Assembly (NCBI RefSeq): GCF_014118685.1
Contig: NZ_JACFAK010000008.1
Span: 62,001-126,000 of the forward strand
Direction of reading: 5' to 3'
DNA from: Flaviflexus huanghaiensis
GTDB lineage: Bacteria; Actinomycetota; Actinomycetes; Actinomycetales; Actinomycetaceae
Length of the DNA stretch: 64,000 nucleotides
Under the pieces are notes generated by a model, which saw only the letters and a program-made list of their open reading frames with translations, was not told the DNA's origin and did no database searches. Made by a program: the position numbers and the translations under genes. Numbering within the stretch: the stretch's first letter is position 1; each line of letters begins with the position of its first letter. Below are positions 56,149 through 64,000 of this stretch, piece after piece.

Positions 56149-57834
56149 ATGAGAATTGTTGTTGTCGGTGGTGTCGCTGGCGGAATGAGCTTCGCGGCTC
56201 GCGCCCGCAGGCTCAATGAATCCGCGGAGATCATCGTGCTGGAGCGCGGCCCGTATGTGTCGTTCGCGAACTGCGGCCTGCCGTACTACGTCGGCGGTGA
56301 GATCACTGATCGCTCGAAGCTGCTGGTCCAGACGCCAGAGTCGCTGGCTGCGTCCCTCAACCTCGATGTTCGTCTCGGCCACGACGTTATCGCGGTCGAT
56401 GCGAAGGCTCATTCGGTGACGGTCGCCCACGAAGGTGCAGAGGACACGATTTCCTACGACAAGCTCATTCTCGCCCCCGGAGCCACGGCCCTGCGGCCCG
56501 ACATCGAGGGTCTCGAAGAGTCGACACGTCTGCACACCCTGCGGACAGTTGATGACGCAGTTGCCGTGCGGGAGTACGTCGAGCGCGGCGTTCGCCGCGC
56601 CGTCGTCTTCGGAGCTGGATTCATTGGGCTCGAAGCTGCCGAAGCGCTGGCGATGGCGGGTGTCGACACGACGATTGTCGAACTCGCACCCCACGTCCTT
56701 CCTCCGCTCGACTCTGAACAGGCGTGGCTTGTCAGCGAGGAATTGCGACGCATCGGCATCACCACCCGCGAGGGTGTCGCCGCGCAGCAGATCATCCCGA
56801 ACGAGCACAGCGACACGATCATCCTGTCGGACGGGACGCAGATCGAGACGGACCTCATCGTCCTATCCGTCGGTGTCCGGCCCAACACGTCGTTCCTCGA
56901 CTCGAGCGGTATCGACACCGAACGCGGCGCCATCGTCGTCGACGAGCGCGGTCGCACCTCTCTGCCCGATGTGTTCGCGGTCGGGGACGCGACTGTCAGC
57001 ACTGATCCCGTCACTGGCATCCGCCGCCCTGTCGCACTCGCGGGCCCAGCCAACAGGGCCGGCCGCCTCGTGGCCGACTTCATTATGGCTCCCGAGCTGG
57101 CACGTCCGATTCCCCGCCCCCTGGGCACGTCGATCGTGCGGGTGGGCGAGCTGACAGCGGCCATGACGGGAGCGAACCGCCGCTCGCTTGAGGCCGCCGG
57201 AATCCCGTTCCACACACTTCATCTTCACCCGCTTCAGCACGCTGGGTACTTCCCCGGTGCTCAGCAGATTCACTTGACTGTTCACTTCGCTCGTGAGGAC
57301 GGCAAGCTACTCGGCGCGCAAGCAGTTGGATCGGATGGGGTCGATAAGCGTATTGATGTGCTCGCCACCGCGATCCGCAACAATTCCCTCATCGACGATC
57401 TCATCGATCTTGATCTCACGTATTCCCCGCCCTACGGCCAGGCAAAAGACGCGGTCAACCTGGCAGGCATGGCTGGCTCGAATGTCATCGACGGAATCCT
57501 CAAGCTGTGGTACGCGGATGAGCTTGACGACATGACCGATACCTTGATTCTCGACGTGCGAAGCGCGGGCGAGGTTGCGGGCGGGATGATCCCCGGAGCC
57601 CTCCACATCCCCCACACCGAGCTACGCGACCGTCTCGATGAAGTCGCCGACGCCGCTGGCGGTCGTCCCGTTCGCGTCATGTGCGCCTCGGGCGTCAGGT
57701 CAGCGATAGCGCACCGGGTTCTCACCCAGGCGGGCTACGATTCGGCGTCCCTGTCCGGCGGTATCATCACGCTCCGGGCCGTCCTCGGCGCACAGGCCGA
57801 CGACATCATCAAGGTGCCGGCAGGGGTCAGCTGA
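56149..57834 (+). CDS. CoA-disulfide reductase-like flavoprotein fused to a rhodanese domain
   Basis: A 561-residue protein. Residues 1 to about 450 are a pyridine nucleotide-disulfide oxidoreductase: FAD motif VVVGGVAGGMSFAARARR, active Cys42 in FANCGLPYYVGG, NAD motif VVFGAGFIGLEAAEALA and the second FAD motif VFAVGDATVS. Residues about 465-561 are a rhodanese domain with the persulfide-forming Cys512 in VMCASGVRSAIAH. The fusion is known for CoADR-RHD enzymes that reduce CoA- and other persulfides or polysulfides. The ATG at 56149 follows GAGGAGGACC. It is first in an operon under the palindromic promoter. Confidence 0.93.
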   Translation: MRIVVVGGVAGGMSFAARARRLNESAEIIVLERGPYVSFANCGLPYYVGGEITDRSKLLVQTPESLAASLNLDVRLGHDVIAVDAKAHSVTVAHEGAEDTISYDKLILAPGATALRPDIEGLEESTRLHTLRTVDDAVAVREYVERGVRRAVVFGAGFIGLEAAEALAMAGVDTTIVELAPHVLPPLDSEQAWLVSEELRRIGITTREGVAAQQIIPNEHSDTIILSDGTQIETDLIVLSVGVRPNTSFLDSSGIDTERGAIVVDERGRTSLPDVFAVGDATVSTDPVTGIRRPVALAGPANRAGRLVADFIMAPELARPIPRPLGTSIVRVGELTAAMTGANRRSLEAAGIPFHTLHLHPLQHAGYFPGAQQIHLTVHFAREDGKLLGAQAVGSDGVDKRIDVLATAIRNNSLIDDLIDLDLTYSPPYGQAKDAVNLAGMAGSNVIDGILKLWYADELDDMTDTLILDVRSAGEVAGGMIPGALHIPHTELRDRLDEVADAAGGRPVRVMCASGVRSAIAHRVLTQAGYDSASLSGGIITLRAVLGAQADDIIKVPAGVS

Positions 57835-57835
57835 C

Positions 57836-58090
57836 ATGTGCGGTCGGTTGCACACACGCGACCGGATTCTCGCTGGCATCATCGCTCTCATCCTTTTGGT
57901 GACAACGATCGACATGGCAGGGGAGACTCCAATTGTCGCGGTAGGTGCGGGCGTCATGACCTTCATCGCCCTGCGCATGGCGTTCACAGGCCGATGCACG
58001 TCTGGCATGACCCAGTCGTGCGCGAGGCCTGAACCAGTCGTAGACCAACATGATGTCGTCGCCGCTGAACCTGCGGCAGGGAAGGATTGA
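57836..58090 (+). CDS. DUF2892-like small membrane protein
   Basis: An 84-residue protein with two transmembrane segments (about residues 10-28 and 31-51) and two cysteines near TGRCTSGMTQSC. DUF2892 proteins commonly accompany rhodaneses and CstR regulators in sulfide-response operons. The N-terminal CGRLHTRDRILAGIIAL fits the family start. It lies between the CoADR-rhodanese and repressor genes with gaps of 1-2 bp. Function unproven. Confidence 0.65.
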   Translation: MCGRLHTRDRILAGIIALILLVTTIDMAGETPIVAVGAGVMTFIALRMAFTGRCTSGMTQSCARPEPVVDQHDVVAAEPAAGKD

Positions 58091-58092
58091 CC

Positions 58093-58368
58093 ATGGCCAT
58101 CGATGACGCTGCGGCGCAGCGCAAGATCAGCAATCGTCTGAAGAGGGCGCGGGGACAACTTGACGCTGTCATCGCCGCTGCTGAACGGGGGGACTCCTGC
58201 CGGGACGTCGTCACCCAGCTCGCGGCAGTGACACACGCCCTCAACAGGGCCGGTTTCCTCATGGTCTCCACCGCAATGGAGAACTGCCTCGTTGATCCGC
58301 AAGGAACCGAGGAGCGCGACGGGATCACGACTGACGAACTCGAAAAGCTCTTCCTTGCCCTTGCGTAG
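58093..58368 (+). CDS. CstR-like persulfide-sensing repressor (CsoR family)
   Basis: A 91-residue all-helical DNA-binding repressor. Conserved are NRLKRARGQLDAVIAAAERG and two cysteines, Cys36 in DSCRDVV and Cys65 in MENCLVD. In the copper sensor CsoR the ligands are Cys36, His61 and Cys65; here position 61 is Ala, so copper is unlikely to be bound and the pair probably senses persulfides by forming a polysulfide link, as in CstR. The ATG at 58093 with GGAAGGATTGACC is used rather than a TTG 6 bp upstream. Its likely operator is at 56088-56103. Confidence 0.88.
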   Translation: MAIDDAAAQRKISNRLKRARGQLDAVIAAAERGDSCRDVVTQLAAVTHALNRAGFLMVSTAMENCLVDPQGTEERDGITTDELEKLFLALA

Positions 58369-58421
58369 AGAGCGTTGAGCCGGACAGTACCGGGACATCC
58401 ACGCAGCCTAGTGCACGCCTT

Positions 58422-58455
58422 GGCGGCCCTGCTCACGAGCAGGGCCGCCCCTTGT
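58422..58455 (+). terminator. Hairpin terminator after the cstR-like gene
   Basis: The arms GGCGGCCCTGCT and AGCAGGGCCGCC (58422-58433, 58438-58449) pair over 12 bp around CACG and are followed by CCTTGT. It lies 53 bp after the repressor stop and separates the sulfide operon from the next gene. Confidence 0.8.
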
Positions 58456-58545
58456 GTGCCGCCCGCGCTGTGGGTGATTGATGGCGGTCAATGACGTGCC
58501 CAACGTTCTCGATGATGATGAGAGAACAACGAGAAGGGACACCAC

Positions 58546-58785
58546 ATGTCTGTAGATAGAGCACTCGAGCTGGCGCCAATCGTCGAACGGGTCCACGGGC
58601 CCAGCCACCCGGAAATGACGAGGATTCGTCAAATCGTCGAGACCGTCAGTGCTGGCGATGGGGACGGGAACGCACTCTTCGCCGAGCTACGCGCACTCAC
58701 CGACAATTACACCCCGCCAAAAGACACGTGCGAAACGGTGGAGGCCCTCTACGGCGCTCTCCAATCAATGGATGCAACTCAGTAA
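58546..58785 (+). CDS. Miniature RIC/ScdA-like (hemerythrin-type) protein
   Basis: A 79-residue cytoplasmic protein. VERVHGPSHPEMTRIRQIVE resembles the middle, and YTPPKDTCETVEALYGALQS the later part, of the hemerythrin-like domain of RIC/ScdA (YtfE) iron-sulfur repair proteins. It stops before the final helix that carries HxHxxEN-type iron ligands, and the upstream HHxE ligands are absent, so a di-iron site is unlikely. Start ATG at 58546 after GAAGGGACACC. It lies between a terminator and a cell-wall enzyme gene. It may be a truncated remnant or a non-metal adaptor. Confidence 0.55.
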   Translation: MSVDRALELAPIVERVHGPSHPEMTRIRQIVETVSAGDGDGNALFAELRALTDNYTPPKDTCETVEALYGALQSMDATQ

Positions 58786-58891
58786 AAATCTATGGGGAGG
58801 CGGCGCCACAGCACCTCCCCATGACCATGTTCACGCCACGATCCCTTGGTGGGCGGGCCGCCGCCCGGTTGAATAGGGGAGAGGGAGGCAC

Positions 58892-59647
58892 ATGGCACGG
58901 CAGAAGAGCACGACTGGCATCATGCTTGCCGGCGGAGCCTTGCTCACCATCGTCCTCACTCTATCGCTCCTACCCGGTAAGGGTGAGGCCCCGCCGTCGC
59001 GAACCGCACCGACAGCTGACGTTCAATTCGCTCGCGCGAGCGGGTTGGAGTACGGCCCATCAGGAGTCGCTGGCCTCGCGGAAGATGACTGGGTTGCCCG
59101 CACGGCGGAGGGCACCGGCATACCGGAGCGTGCACTGCGCGCCTACGGTGGCGTCGATGTCGCGTTCGCGGCCGACCTGCCAGGTTGCCGCCTGGACTGG
59201 GCGACGCTTGCGGGCATCGGGTACGTCGAGTCACGTCACGGCCTGCTCCTTGGCGGCCAGATCAATGAGGACGGTCAGCAGACGCCCCCCATCGTCGGCA
59301 TCCCGCTCGATGGGACACGAACCGCAGAAGTTCCTGACACAGACGGGGGAGTCCTCGACGGTGATACCGAATGGGACCGTGCCGTTGGACCGATGCAGTT
59401 CATTCCGTCGACGTGGGGCGGCTTCGGTGCCGACGGGAACCTCGACGGGATTGAGGATCCCCAGAACATTGACGACGCCGCGCTCGCGGCCGCTCGACTC
59501 CTGTGCCGAGTTGGTGGGGACCTCGGGGAACCCGACAACTGGATTGCCGCGGTCGACAGTTACAACCGAAGTGTCGAATACAACAACGAAGTCGCGAGCG
59601 CAGTTGACCGCTATCGGACAGCGGCGGGTCGACCCGAAAAAGGCTGA
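58892..59647 (+). CDS. Membrane-anchored lytic transglycosylase-like protein
   Basis: A 251-residue protein with an N-terminal signal-anchor (residues 9-27, IMLAGGALLTIVLTLSLL), a linker, and a lysozyme-like domain: the catalytic Glu in AGIGYVESRHG, then DRAVGPMQFIPSTWGGFGAD and AAARLLCRVGGDLGEPDNW. It is related to MltB/SLT-type enzymes of actinobacteria that cut or remodel peptidoglycan outside the membrane. The ATG follows GGGAGAGGGAGGCAC. It starts 106 bp after the RIC-like gene. Confidence 0.82.
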   Translation: MARQKSTTGIMLAGGALLTIVLTLSLLPGKGEAPPSRTAPTADVQFARASGLEYGPSGVAGLAEDDWVARTAEGTGIPERALRAYGGVDVAFAADLPGCRLDWATLAGIGYVESRHGLLLGGQINEDGQQTPPIVGIPLDGTRTAEVPDTDGGVLDGDTEWDRAVGPMQFIPSTWGGFGADGNLDGIEDPQNIDDAALAAARLLCRVGGDLGEPDNWIAAVDSYNRSVEYNNEVASAVDRYRTAAGRPEKG

Positions 59648-59853
59648 AATCGGCGGAATTGCGCACTATACACATCCTGTCAGGGTGTTGGTAAGCGCCT
59701 AAGGTCCTCAACTATGACGAAATGCACGGACAGTTTTGGTGGAGTCAGTACATAATTGGGACCCCCGGCCCACGACGCGAGGACCAAGCGAACCTAGGCT
59801 TACCTCATAACAGATAACGGGGCGCGACCCGCCCCTCTGGGAAGGAAATGTCA

Positions 59854-62097
59854 ATGAGCGTCATCAGCGAAACAAGGGCATGGGCCGGGTTCGAATCCGG
59901 ATCATGGATCGAACATGTCGATGTCCGGGACTTTATTCAGAAGAATTACAAACCATACCTTGGTGATGACAGCTTCTTGGCGGGGCCGACCGAGCGGACG
60001 CAGAAGATCTGGGAGATCCTGTCCGGCATGTTCCCGGAGGAGCGCGAGCGGGGCGTCTACGATGTCGATGCGTCCACGCCGTCGACCATCACGTCGCACG
60101 CCCCCGGCTACATCAGCGAGGACGACGAGCTCATCGTCGGCCTTCAGACCGATGCGCCGCTCAAGCGCGCGATCATGCCCTACGGCGGTTGGCGCATGGT
60201 CGAGAACTCGCTCCGCACATACGGCTACGAGGTCGATCCCCTTCTCAAGGAGGTCTTCACCGTCCACCGGAAGACGCACAACCAGGGCGTCTTCGACGTG
60301 TACCCGCCCGCAGTCCGCAAGGCACGCTCCTCGCACATCGTCACCGGCCTGCCGGACGCCTACGGGCGCGGCCGCATCATCGGTGATTACCGTCGCGTGC
60401 CGCTCTACGGCGTCGACTACCTCATTGAGGCGAAGCACGCGGAGAAGGCTGCCCTCGATGATCTGCGTTCCGTTGAGGACATCATCAGGGACCGCGAGGA
60501 GCTATCTGAGCAAATCCGTGCCCTCGGACAGCTCAAGGCCATGGCCGAATCGTATGGTTTCGACATCTCACAGCCCGCGAGGAGCGCGAAGGAAGCGGTC
60601 CAGTGGCTCTACTTCGCGTACCTTGCTGCCGTGAAGGAGCAGAACGGTGCGGCTATGTCGCTCGGACGCGTCTCCACCTTCCTCGATGTCTACTTCCAGC
60701 GGGACCTCGAGGCTGGCCTCATCACTGAAGCAGAAGCGCAGGAAATCATTGATGACTTCGTCATCAAGCTTCGCATCGTCCGCTTCCTCCGCACGCCCGA
60801 GTACGATGAGCTTTTCTCTGGCGACCCCACATGGGTGACCGAGTCGATTGGCGGCATCGGTTACGATGGTCGGCCGCTCGTCACCAAGAGCTCGTTCCGG
60901 TTCCTCCAGACCCTGCATAACCTCGGCCCAGCCCCGGAACCGAACCTCACCGTCCTGTGGTCGGACAAGCTTCCGGAGGGCTTCAAGGAGTTCTGCGCGA
61001 AGACATCGATCGAGACGTCCGCGATCCAGTACGAGTCAGATGATCTCATCAAGGACAGCTGGGGTGACGATGCTGGCATCGCCTGCTGCGTTTCTGCGAT
61101 GGCGATCGGCAAGCAGATGCAGTTCTTCGGAGCCCGCGTCAATCTCGCGAAGACACTCCTCTACGCCATTAACGGCGGCAGGGACGAGATCTCGGGGGAG
61201 CAGATCGCACCGGAGCAGCCCGCTGCCGTCGGCGACGTCCTCGACTACGACGATGTTGAGGCCAAGCTCGAAGTCATGATGGACTGGCTCGCCCAGTCCT
61301 ACGTGGACGCGCTCAACTGCATCCACTACATGCACGACAAGTACGCCTACGAGCGCCTCGAGATGGCGCTTCACGACGCCGAGGTGCTTCGGACGATGGC
61401 CTGTGGCATCGCCGGTCTGTCCGTCGCCGCCGACTCCCTGTCGGCGATTAAGTACGCGACCGTGAGGCCGGTGCGGGACGACAACGGCCTCGTCGTTGAC
61501 TACGAGGTCGAGGGCGATTACCCGACCTTCGGTAACGACGATGATCGCGTTGACGAGATCGCGGTCATGCTCGTGCGTAGCTTCATGGAGAAGATCCGCA
61601 AGCTACCGACCTACCGCAACTCCCTTCACACCCAGTCGGTCCTGACGATCACATCGAACGTCGTCTACGGCAAGCACACGGGCAACACCCCGGATGGTCG
61701 CCGCAAGGGTGAGCCGTTCGCCCCGGGCGCGAATCCGATGAATGGCCGGGACACGCACGGCATGCTCGCCTCTGCACTGTCGGTGGCAAAGCTTCCTTAC
61801 TCGGAAGCGCAGGACGGCATCTCGCTGACAAACACCGTCGTCCCGTCCGGGCTCGGCCGTGACCTGCCGGAGCAGGTGAAGAATCTCGTGGGTCTTCTCG
61901 ATTCCTACATGGTCTCGCAGGGCTTCCACGTCAACATCAACGTTCTCAATCGCGACACCCTCTACGACGCGATGGAGAACCCGCAGAAGTACCCGCAGCT
62001 GACGATCCGGGTATCGGGCTACGCGGTCAACTTTGTGCGACTGACTCGCGAGCAGCAGCTCGACGTCATCTCCCGCACGTTCCACGATCGCGTATGA
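59854..62097 (+). CDS. pflB: Formate C-acetyltransferase (pyruvate formate-lyase)
   Basis: Glycyl-radical enzyme of 747 residues that converts pyruvate and CoA to acetyl-CoA and formate without oxygen. The active-site pair Cys411-Cys412 is in GIACCVSAM, and the radical Gly722 is in [12 protein letters not shown] near the C-terminus. The sequences [17 protein letters not shown] and [20 protein letters not shown] are typical of the family. ATG 59854 is favoured over one at 59848 because AAGGA is 8 bp upstream of the former and only 2 bp from the latter. It overlaps the activase gene by 4 bp. Upstream 59648-59853 probably carries the promoter. Confidence 0.96.
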   Translation: MSVISETRAWAGFESGSWIEHVDVRDFIQKNYKPYLGDDSFLAGPTERTQKIWEILSGMFPEERERGVYDVDASTPSTITSHAPGYISEDDELIVGLQTDAPLKRAIMPYGGWRMVENSLRTYGYEVDPLLKEVFTVHRKTHNQGVFDVYPPAVRKARSSHIVTGLPDAYGRGRIIGDYRRVPLYGVDYLIEAKHAEKAALDDLRSVEDIIRDREELSEQIRALGQLKAMAESYGFDISQPARSAKEAVQWLYFAYLAAVKEQNGAAMSLGRVSTFLDVYFQRDLEAGLITEAEAQEIIDDFVIKLRIVRFLRTPEYDELFSGDPTWVTESIGGIGYDGRPLVTKSSFRFLQTLHNLGPAPEPNLTVLWSDKLPEGFKEFCAKTSIETSAIQYESDDLIKDSWGDDAGIACCVSAMAIGKQMQFFGARVNLAKTLLYAINGGRDEISGEQIAPEQPAAVGDVLDYDDVEAKLEVMMDWLAQSYVDALNCIHYMHDKYAYERLEMALHDAEVLRTMACGIAGLSVAADSLSAIKYATVRPVRDDNGLVVDYEVEGDYPTFGNDDDRVDEIAVMLVRSFMEKIRKLPTYRNSLHTQSVLTITSNVVYGKHTGNTPDGRRKGEPFAPGANPMNGRDTHGMLASALSVAKLPYSEAQDGISLTNTVVPSGLGRDLPEQVKNLVGLLDSYMVSQGFHVNINVLNRDTLYDAMENPQKYPQLTIRVSGYAVNFVRLTREQQLDVISRTFHDRV

Positions 62098-62963
62098 CCG
62101 ACGGTGTCACCGGTGTAGCCGCCCCCGAAGCTCTCGATTTCGAGGTGCCCCGGGTGGCTGGCTCCGGTATCGCCGGGCTGGCCCCCGCCCCGGAGATGTC
62201 TCGCGAGGAGCATCTCGCCTTGGTGCGCGATGGTCAGCTTGGTTCCGTCCATTCCTGGGAGCTTGTGACTGCCGTCGACGGGCCCGGCTCCCGCATGACC
62301 CTGTTTATGGCAGGGTGCCCTCTCCGGTGTCTTTACTGCCATAACCCCGACACGATGAAGATGAAGGACGGCGAGCCTGTCACGCTTGACGCGGTCATGC
62401 AGCGCATTCTTCGCTACCGCGTCGTCTTTTCCGCCAGCGGGGGCGGACTCACGATCTCGGGAGGCGAGCCGCTCATGCAGCCCGCCTTCGTGAAGAACGT
62501 TCTCGCGGAGTCGAAGAAGCACGGGATCCACACGGCGATCGACACATCCGGGTATCTCGGTTCAGCGATGAGTGACGCCGACTTAGCGAATCTCGATCTC
62601 GTCCTCCTCGACGTCAAGTCAGGCCTTCCACAGACCTATCGGGCTTTGACCGGCCGTGAGCTCCAGCCGACGATCGACTTCGGCGATCGGCTCGCGAAGC
62701 TCGACAAGAAAGTCTGGGTCCGCTTCGTCCTCGTCCCGGGTCACACGGATGCTCCTGAGAACATTGACGCGGTCGGTAAGATCGTCACCCGCTGGCCGAA
62801 TGTTGAGCGGCTCGAGGTCCTGCCCTTCCATCAGATGGGGAGAGACAAGTGGGAGACACTCGGCATGAGGTACGAGCTCGACGACGTTGAGCCGCCCTCG
62901 AACGCTGAGACCGAGGCAGTTCGACAGCGTTTCCGAGACCTCGGTGTCGCAACCGTCTACTAG
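62094..62963 (+). CDS. pflA: Pyruvate formate-lyase-activating enzyme
   Basis: Radical SAM enzyme of 289 residues that makes the glycyl radical on PflB. The CxxxCxxC cluster motif is [13 protein letters not shown] (about residues 79-91), followed by [15 protein letters not shown] for SAM binding. The first about 45 residues form an N-terminal extension compared with the Escherichia coli enzyme. The 4-bp overlap with pflB couples enzyme and activator. A U-rich hairpin follows the stop. Confidence 0.95.
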   Translation: MTDGVTGVAAPEALDFEVPRVAGSGIAGLAPAPEMSREEHLALVRDGQLGSVHSWELVTAVDGPGSRMTLFMAGCPLRCLYCHNPDTMKMKDGEPVTLDAVMQRILRYRVVFSASGGGLTISGGEPLMQPAFVKNVLAESKKHGIHTAIDTSGYLGSAMSDADLANLDLVLLDVKSGLPQTYRALTGRELQPTIDFGDRLAKLDKKVWVRFVLVPGHTDAPENIDAVGKIVTRWPNVERLEVLPFHQMGRDKWETLGMRYELDDVEPPSNAETEAVRQRFRDLGVATVY

Positions 62964-62964
62964 G

Positions 62965-63004
62965 CGTTGGGCCGATCGCTTTCGATCGGCCCAACGTTCT
63001 TCTT
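62965..63004 (+). terminator. Rho-independent terminator of the pfl operon
   Basis: CGTTGGGCCGATCG and CGATCGGCCCAACG pair perfectly over 14 bp around CTTT and are followed by TTCTTCTT. It begins 2 bp after the pflA stop. Confidence 0.9.
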
Positions 63005-63058
63005 AACCGAAGTGCCCTCAGGAGCCGGAGTGACGGCCTGGTCAGTGCGGAACCGGTT

Positions 63059-63736
63059 TCAGACGTCCGTACTCTCGATGTCAGCAGGCTTTAGAGTCTC
63101 GGCAAGCTCGCGGAAGTACCATTCATGCCGGTCGAGTGCTTCGGTCCAGAGCTGCTGGGCAGTCGTCGTTGCGCAATGATAGCGGCGCTCGTTGTCGAGA
63201 AGCTCCAGATAGTCGTCGATCCATGTGATTGCCGCGTGCGCTGGCTTGTCCGAAAAACGGGCCCAACTCATCGTGCCGTGGATCCGCAGGAGCGAGTAGC
63301 GGTCGACGTTGTCGCAGTCGCCAACTGACCGGCTGAGAACGCTTGGCTCGTCTGTGAACAGGTCATGGCCCGGGTGGTCTGGGGAATGAGGGTCGAAATT
63401 CCATGTGCCGTCGACGTGCATGGCGATTCCCTGGCAGATTTCCCGCACCGCATCCTCATCCAATCCCAACCCTTCGAGGATGGGTTGAGCGAGACCGGCA
63501 CCGACACGTCCGTGGTCGACTGCGACCGTCGCGTCGAACTTGCCGATGTCGTGCAGAAGACACGCGAGCTCGAGTCTGTCAGCGTCCAGACCCTCCGCTT
63601 CAGCGACTCGGCGGCCGATGTGGGCGACGCGCAACGAATGCTCGTATCTATAGAGCAGTTCCGCCTGGTCGCGCCCTCTGCTGAAGAGATGATCTTTGAG
63701 GGCGCGGTGGGCGGGTTCGAAGTAGGAAGAGTGCAC
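63059..63736 (-). CDS. HD-domain phosphohydrolase
   Basis: A 225-residue protein. The metal-binding HD motif is CLLHDIGKFDAT with an upstream His in YEHSLRVAHIGRRVAE; the last metal ligand is probably in the DCDNVDRYSLLR segment. The family hydrolyses phosphate esters including nucleotides; the substrate here is unknown. Start GTG at 63736. It is convergent with pflA. Confidence 0.82.
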   Translation of the reverse strand: MHSSYFEPAHRALKDHLFSRGRDQAELLYRYEHSLRVAHIGRRVAEAEGLDADRLELACLLHDIGKFDATVAVDHGRVGAGLAQPILEGLGLDEDAVREICQGIAMHVDGTWNFDPHSPDHPGHDLFTDEPSVLSRSVGDCDNVDRYSLLRIHGTMSWARFSDKPAHAAITWIDDYLELLDNERRYHCATTTAQQLWTEALDRHEWYFRELAETLKPADIESTDV

Positions 63737-63800
63737 GTCAAAAGTATAGGGCTGGGCGCGTGACGCCCAGCCCTAACGACGAGGAATTCTCCCTCACTGG

Positions 63801-64000
63801 CTATTCGGTTGCGATGGCGTCGAGAACGTTGAGCCGTGCCGCCCTGCGGGCTGGCAGGATCGATGCGAGGATGCCGACGATGACGGCAGCGACAAGCATG
63901 ACGCCGAGCGAAAGGTATGGAATGTGAATGATCGCTGTTGAATCGTCCGACACATACTCGTTGAGGCCGATTGCGAGCGGCACTCCGACGACGATACCGA
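63801..64000 (-). CDS. FtsX-like ABC transporter permease, C-terminal end (cut by window)
   Basis: The last about 66 codons of a permease: a loop ending IHIPYLSLGVMLVAAVIVGI, a transmembrane segment, and the C-terminal signature ILPARRAARLNVLDAIATE typical of MacB/FtsX-type permeases, which move lipoproteins or peptides or act in cell division. The 5' part lies beyond position 64000. Confidence 0.8.
   Translation of the reverse strand, partial: GIVVGVPLAIGLNEYVSDDSTAIIHIPYLSLGVMLVAAVIVGILASILPARRAARLNVLDAIATE

Noticed and set aside
59788-59806. Possible iron box upstream of pflB
   Set aside because: Only the right half (CTTACCTCA) fits; overall about 11 of 19 positions match, too weak compared with 51114-51132.

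Overview
The window is high-GC DNA, densely packed with genes, many overlapping by 4 bp (ATGA/GTGA), with frequent GTG starts. Marker families (NucS mismatch endonuclease, DUF2550, UvrD2 with a C-terminal HRDC-like region, SigK/RskA, the GlgE pathway, a DtxR-type iron box, a PPA1309-like protein and a DUF2342 metalloprotease) point to an actinobacterium. The pyruvate formate-lyase pair suggests a facultative anaerobe, perhaps a relative of Actinomycetaceae; genus and species cannot be read from this sequence.

Layout. 1-8324: end of a WecA/MraY-type transferase gene, an AtpI-like membrane protein, then the complete F1Fo ATP synthase operon (atpBEFHAGDC). 8337-15107: DUF2550 protein, NucS, a zinc-ribbon protein, an alpha/beta hydrolase, a DivIVA-like coiled-coil protein carrying five exact-length 11-residue repeats, an acidic membrane protein, a lipoprotein and a thioredoxin/TPR (YbbN-like) protein. 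15250-32093: an alpha-glucan region holding a GH13 alpha-glucosidase, a PLD-SF2 helicase-DUF3427 protein, an operon glgE-treS-(mak-glgB), a small acidic lipoprotein, trpS and glgX. Together glgE, treS, maltokinase and branching enzyme form the whole trehalose to maltose to maltose-1-phosphate to alpha-glucan route; maltokinase and branching enzyme share one uninterrupted reading frame. 32211-37079: etfBA, cysteine desulfurase, mnmA and nudC in one tight operon. 37080-37349: an intergenic pair of 28-bp palindromic repeats 61 bp apart, resembling a minimal type I-E CRISPR array. 37350-46704: uvrD2, a ThiF/TOMM-like protein, a DUF2342 metalloprotease, a PDZ/Lon-like protease, a PPA1309-like protein and a UPF0182 membrane protein.

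46808-48278: an initiator tRNA gene whose 3' end was the target of an IS481-family insertion; a 15-bp target duplication keeps the tRNA intact, and its old terminator now lies beyond the element. 48295-50728: a DoxX-like protein, an RskA-type anti-sigma factor, a SigK-type sigma factor and a fasciclin lipoprotein; the last two genes run into each other without a stop or start codon. 51114-55989: an iron-box-controlled siderophore uptake operon (binding protein, two permeases, ATPase, siderophore-interacting protein) in which the second permease and the ATPase are each broken by what looks like one missing G. 56078-58368: a sulfide/persulfide operon (CoA-disulfide-reductase-rhodanese fusion, small membrane protein, CstR-like repressor) with a palindromic operator inside its promoter. 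58546-64000: a miniature RIC/ScdA-like protein, a lytic transglycosylase-like protein, pflB-pflA, an HD-domain hydrolase and the C-terminal end of an FtsX-like permease.

The most distinctive points are the maltokinase-branching enzyme fusion, the CRISPR-like repeat pair, the helicase with an altered Walker A, the tRNA-targeted IS, the CstR-type sulfide operon and the cluster of broken reading frames between 50.0 and 54.4 kb.
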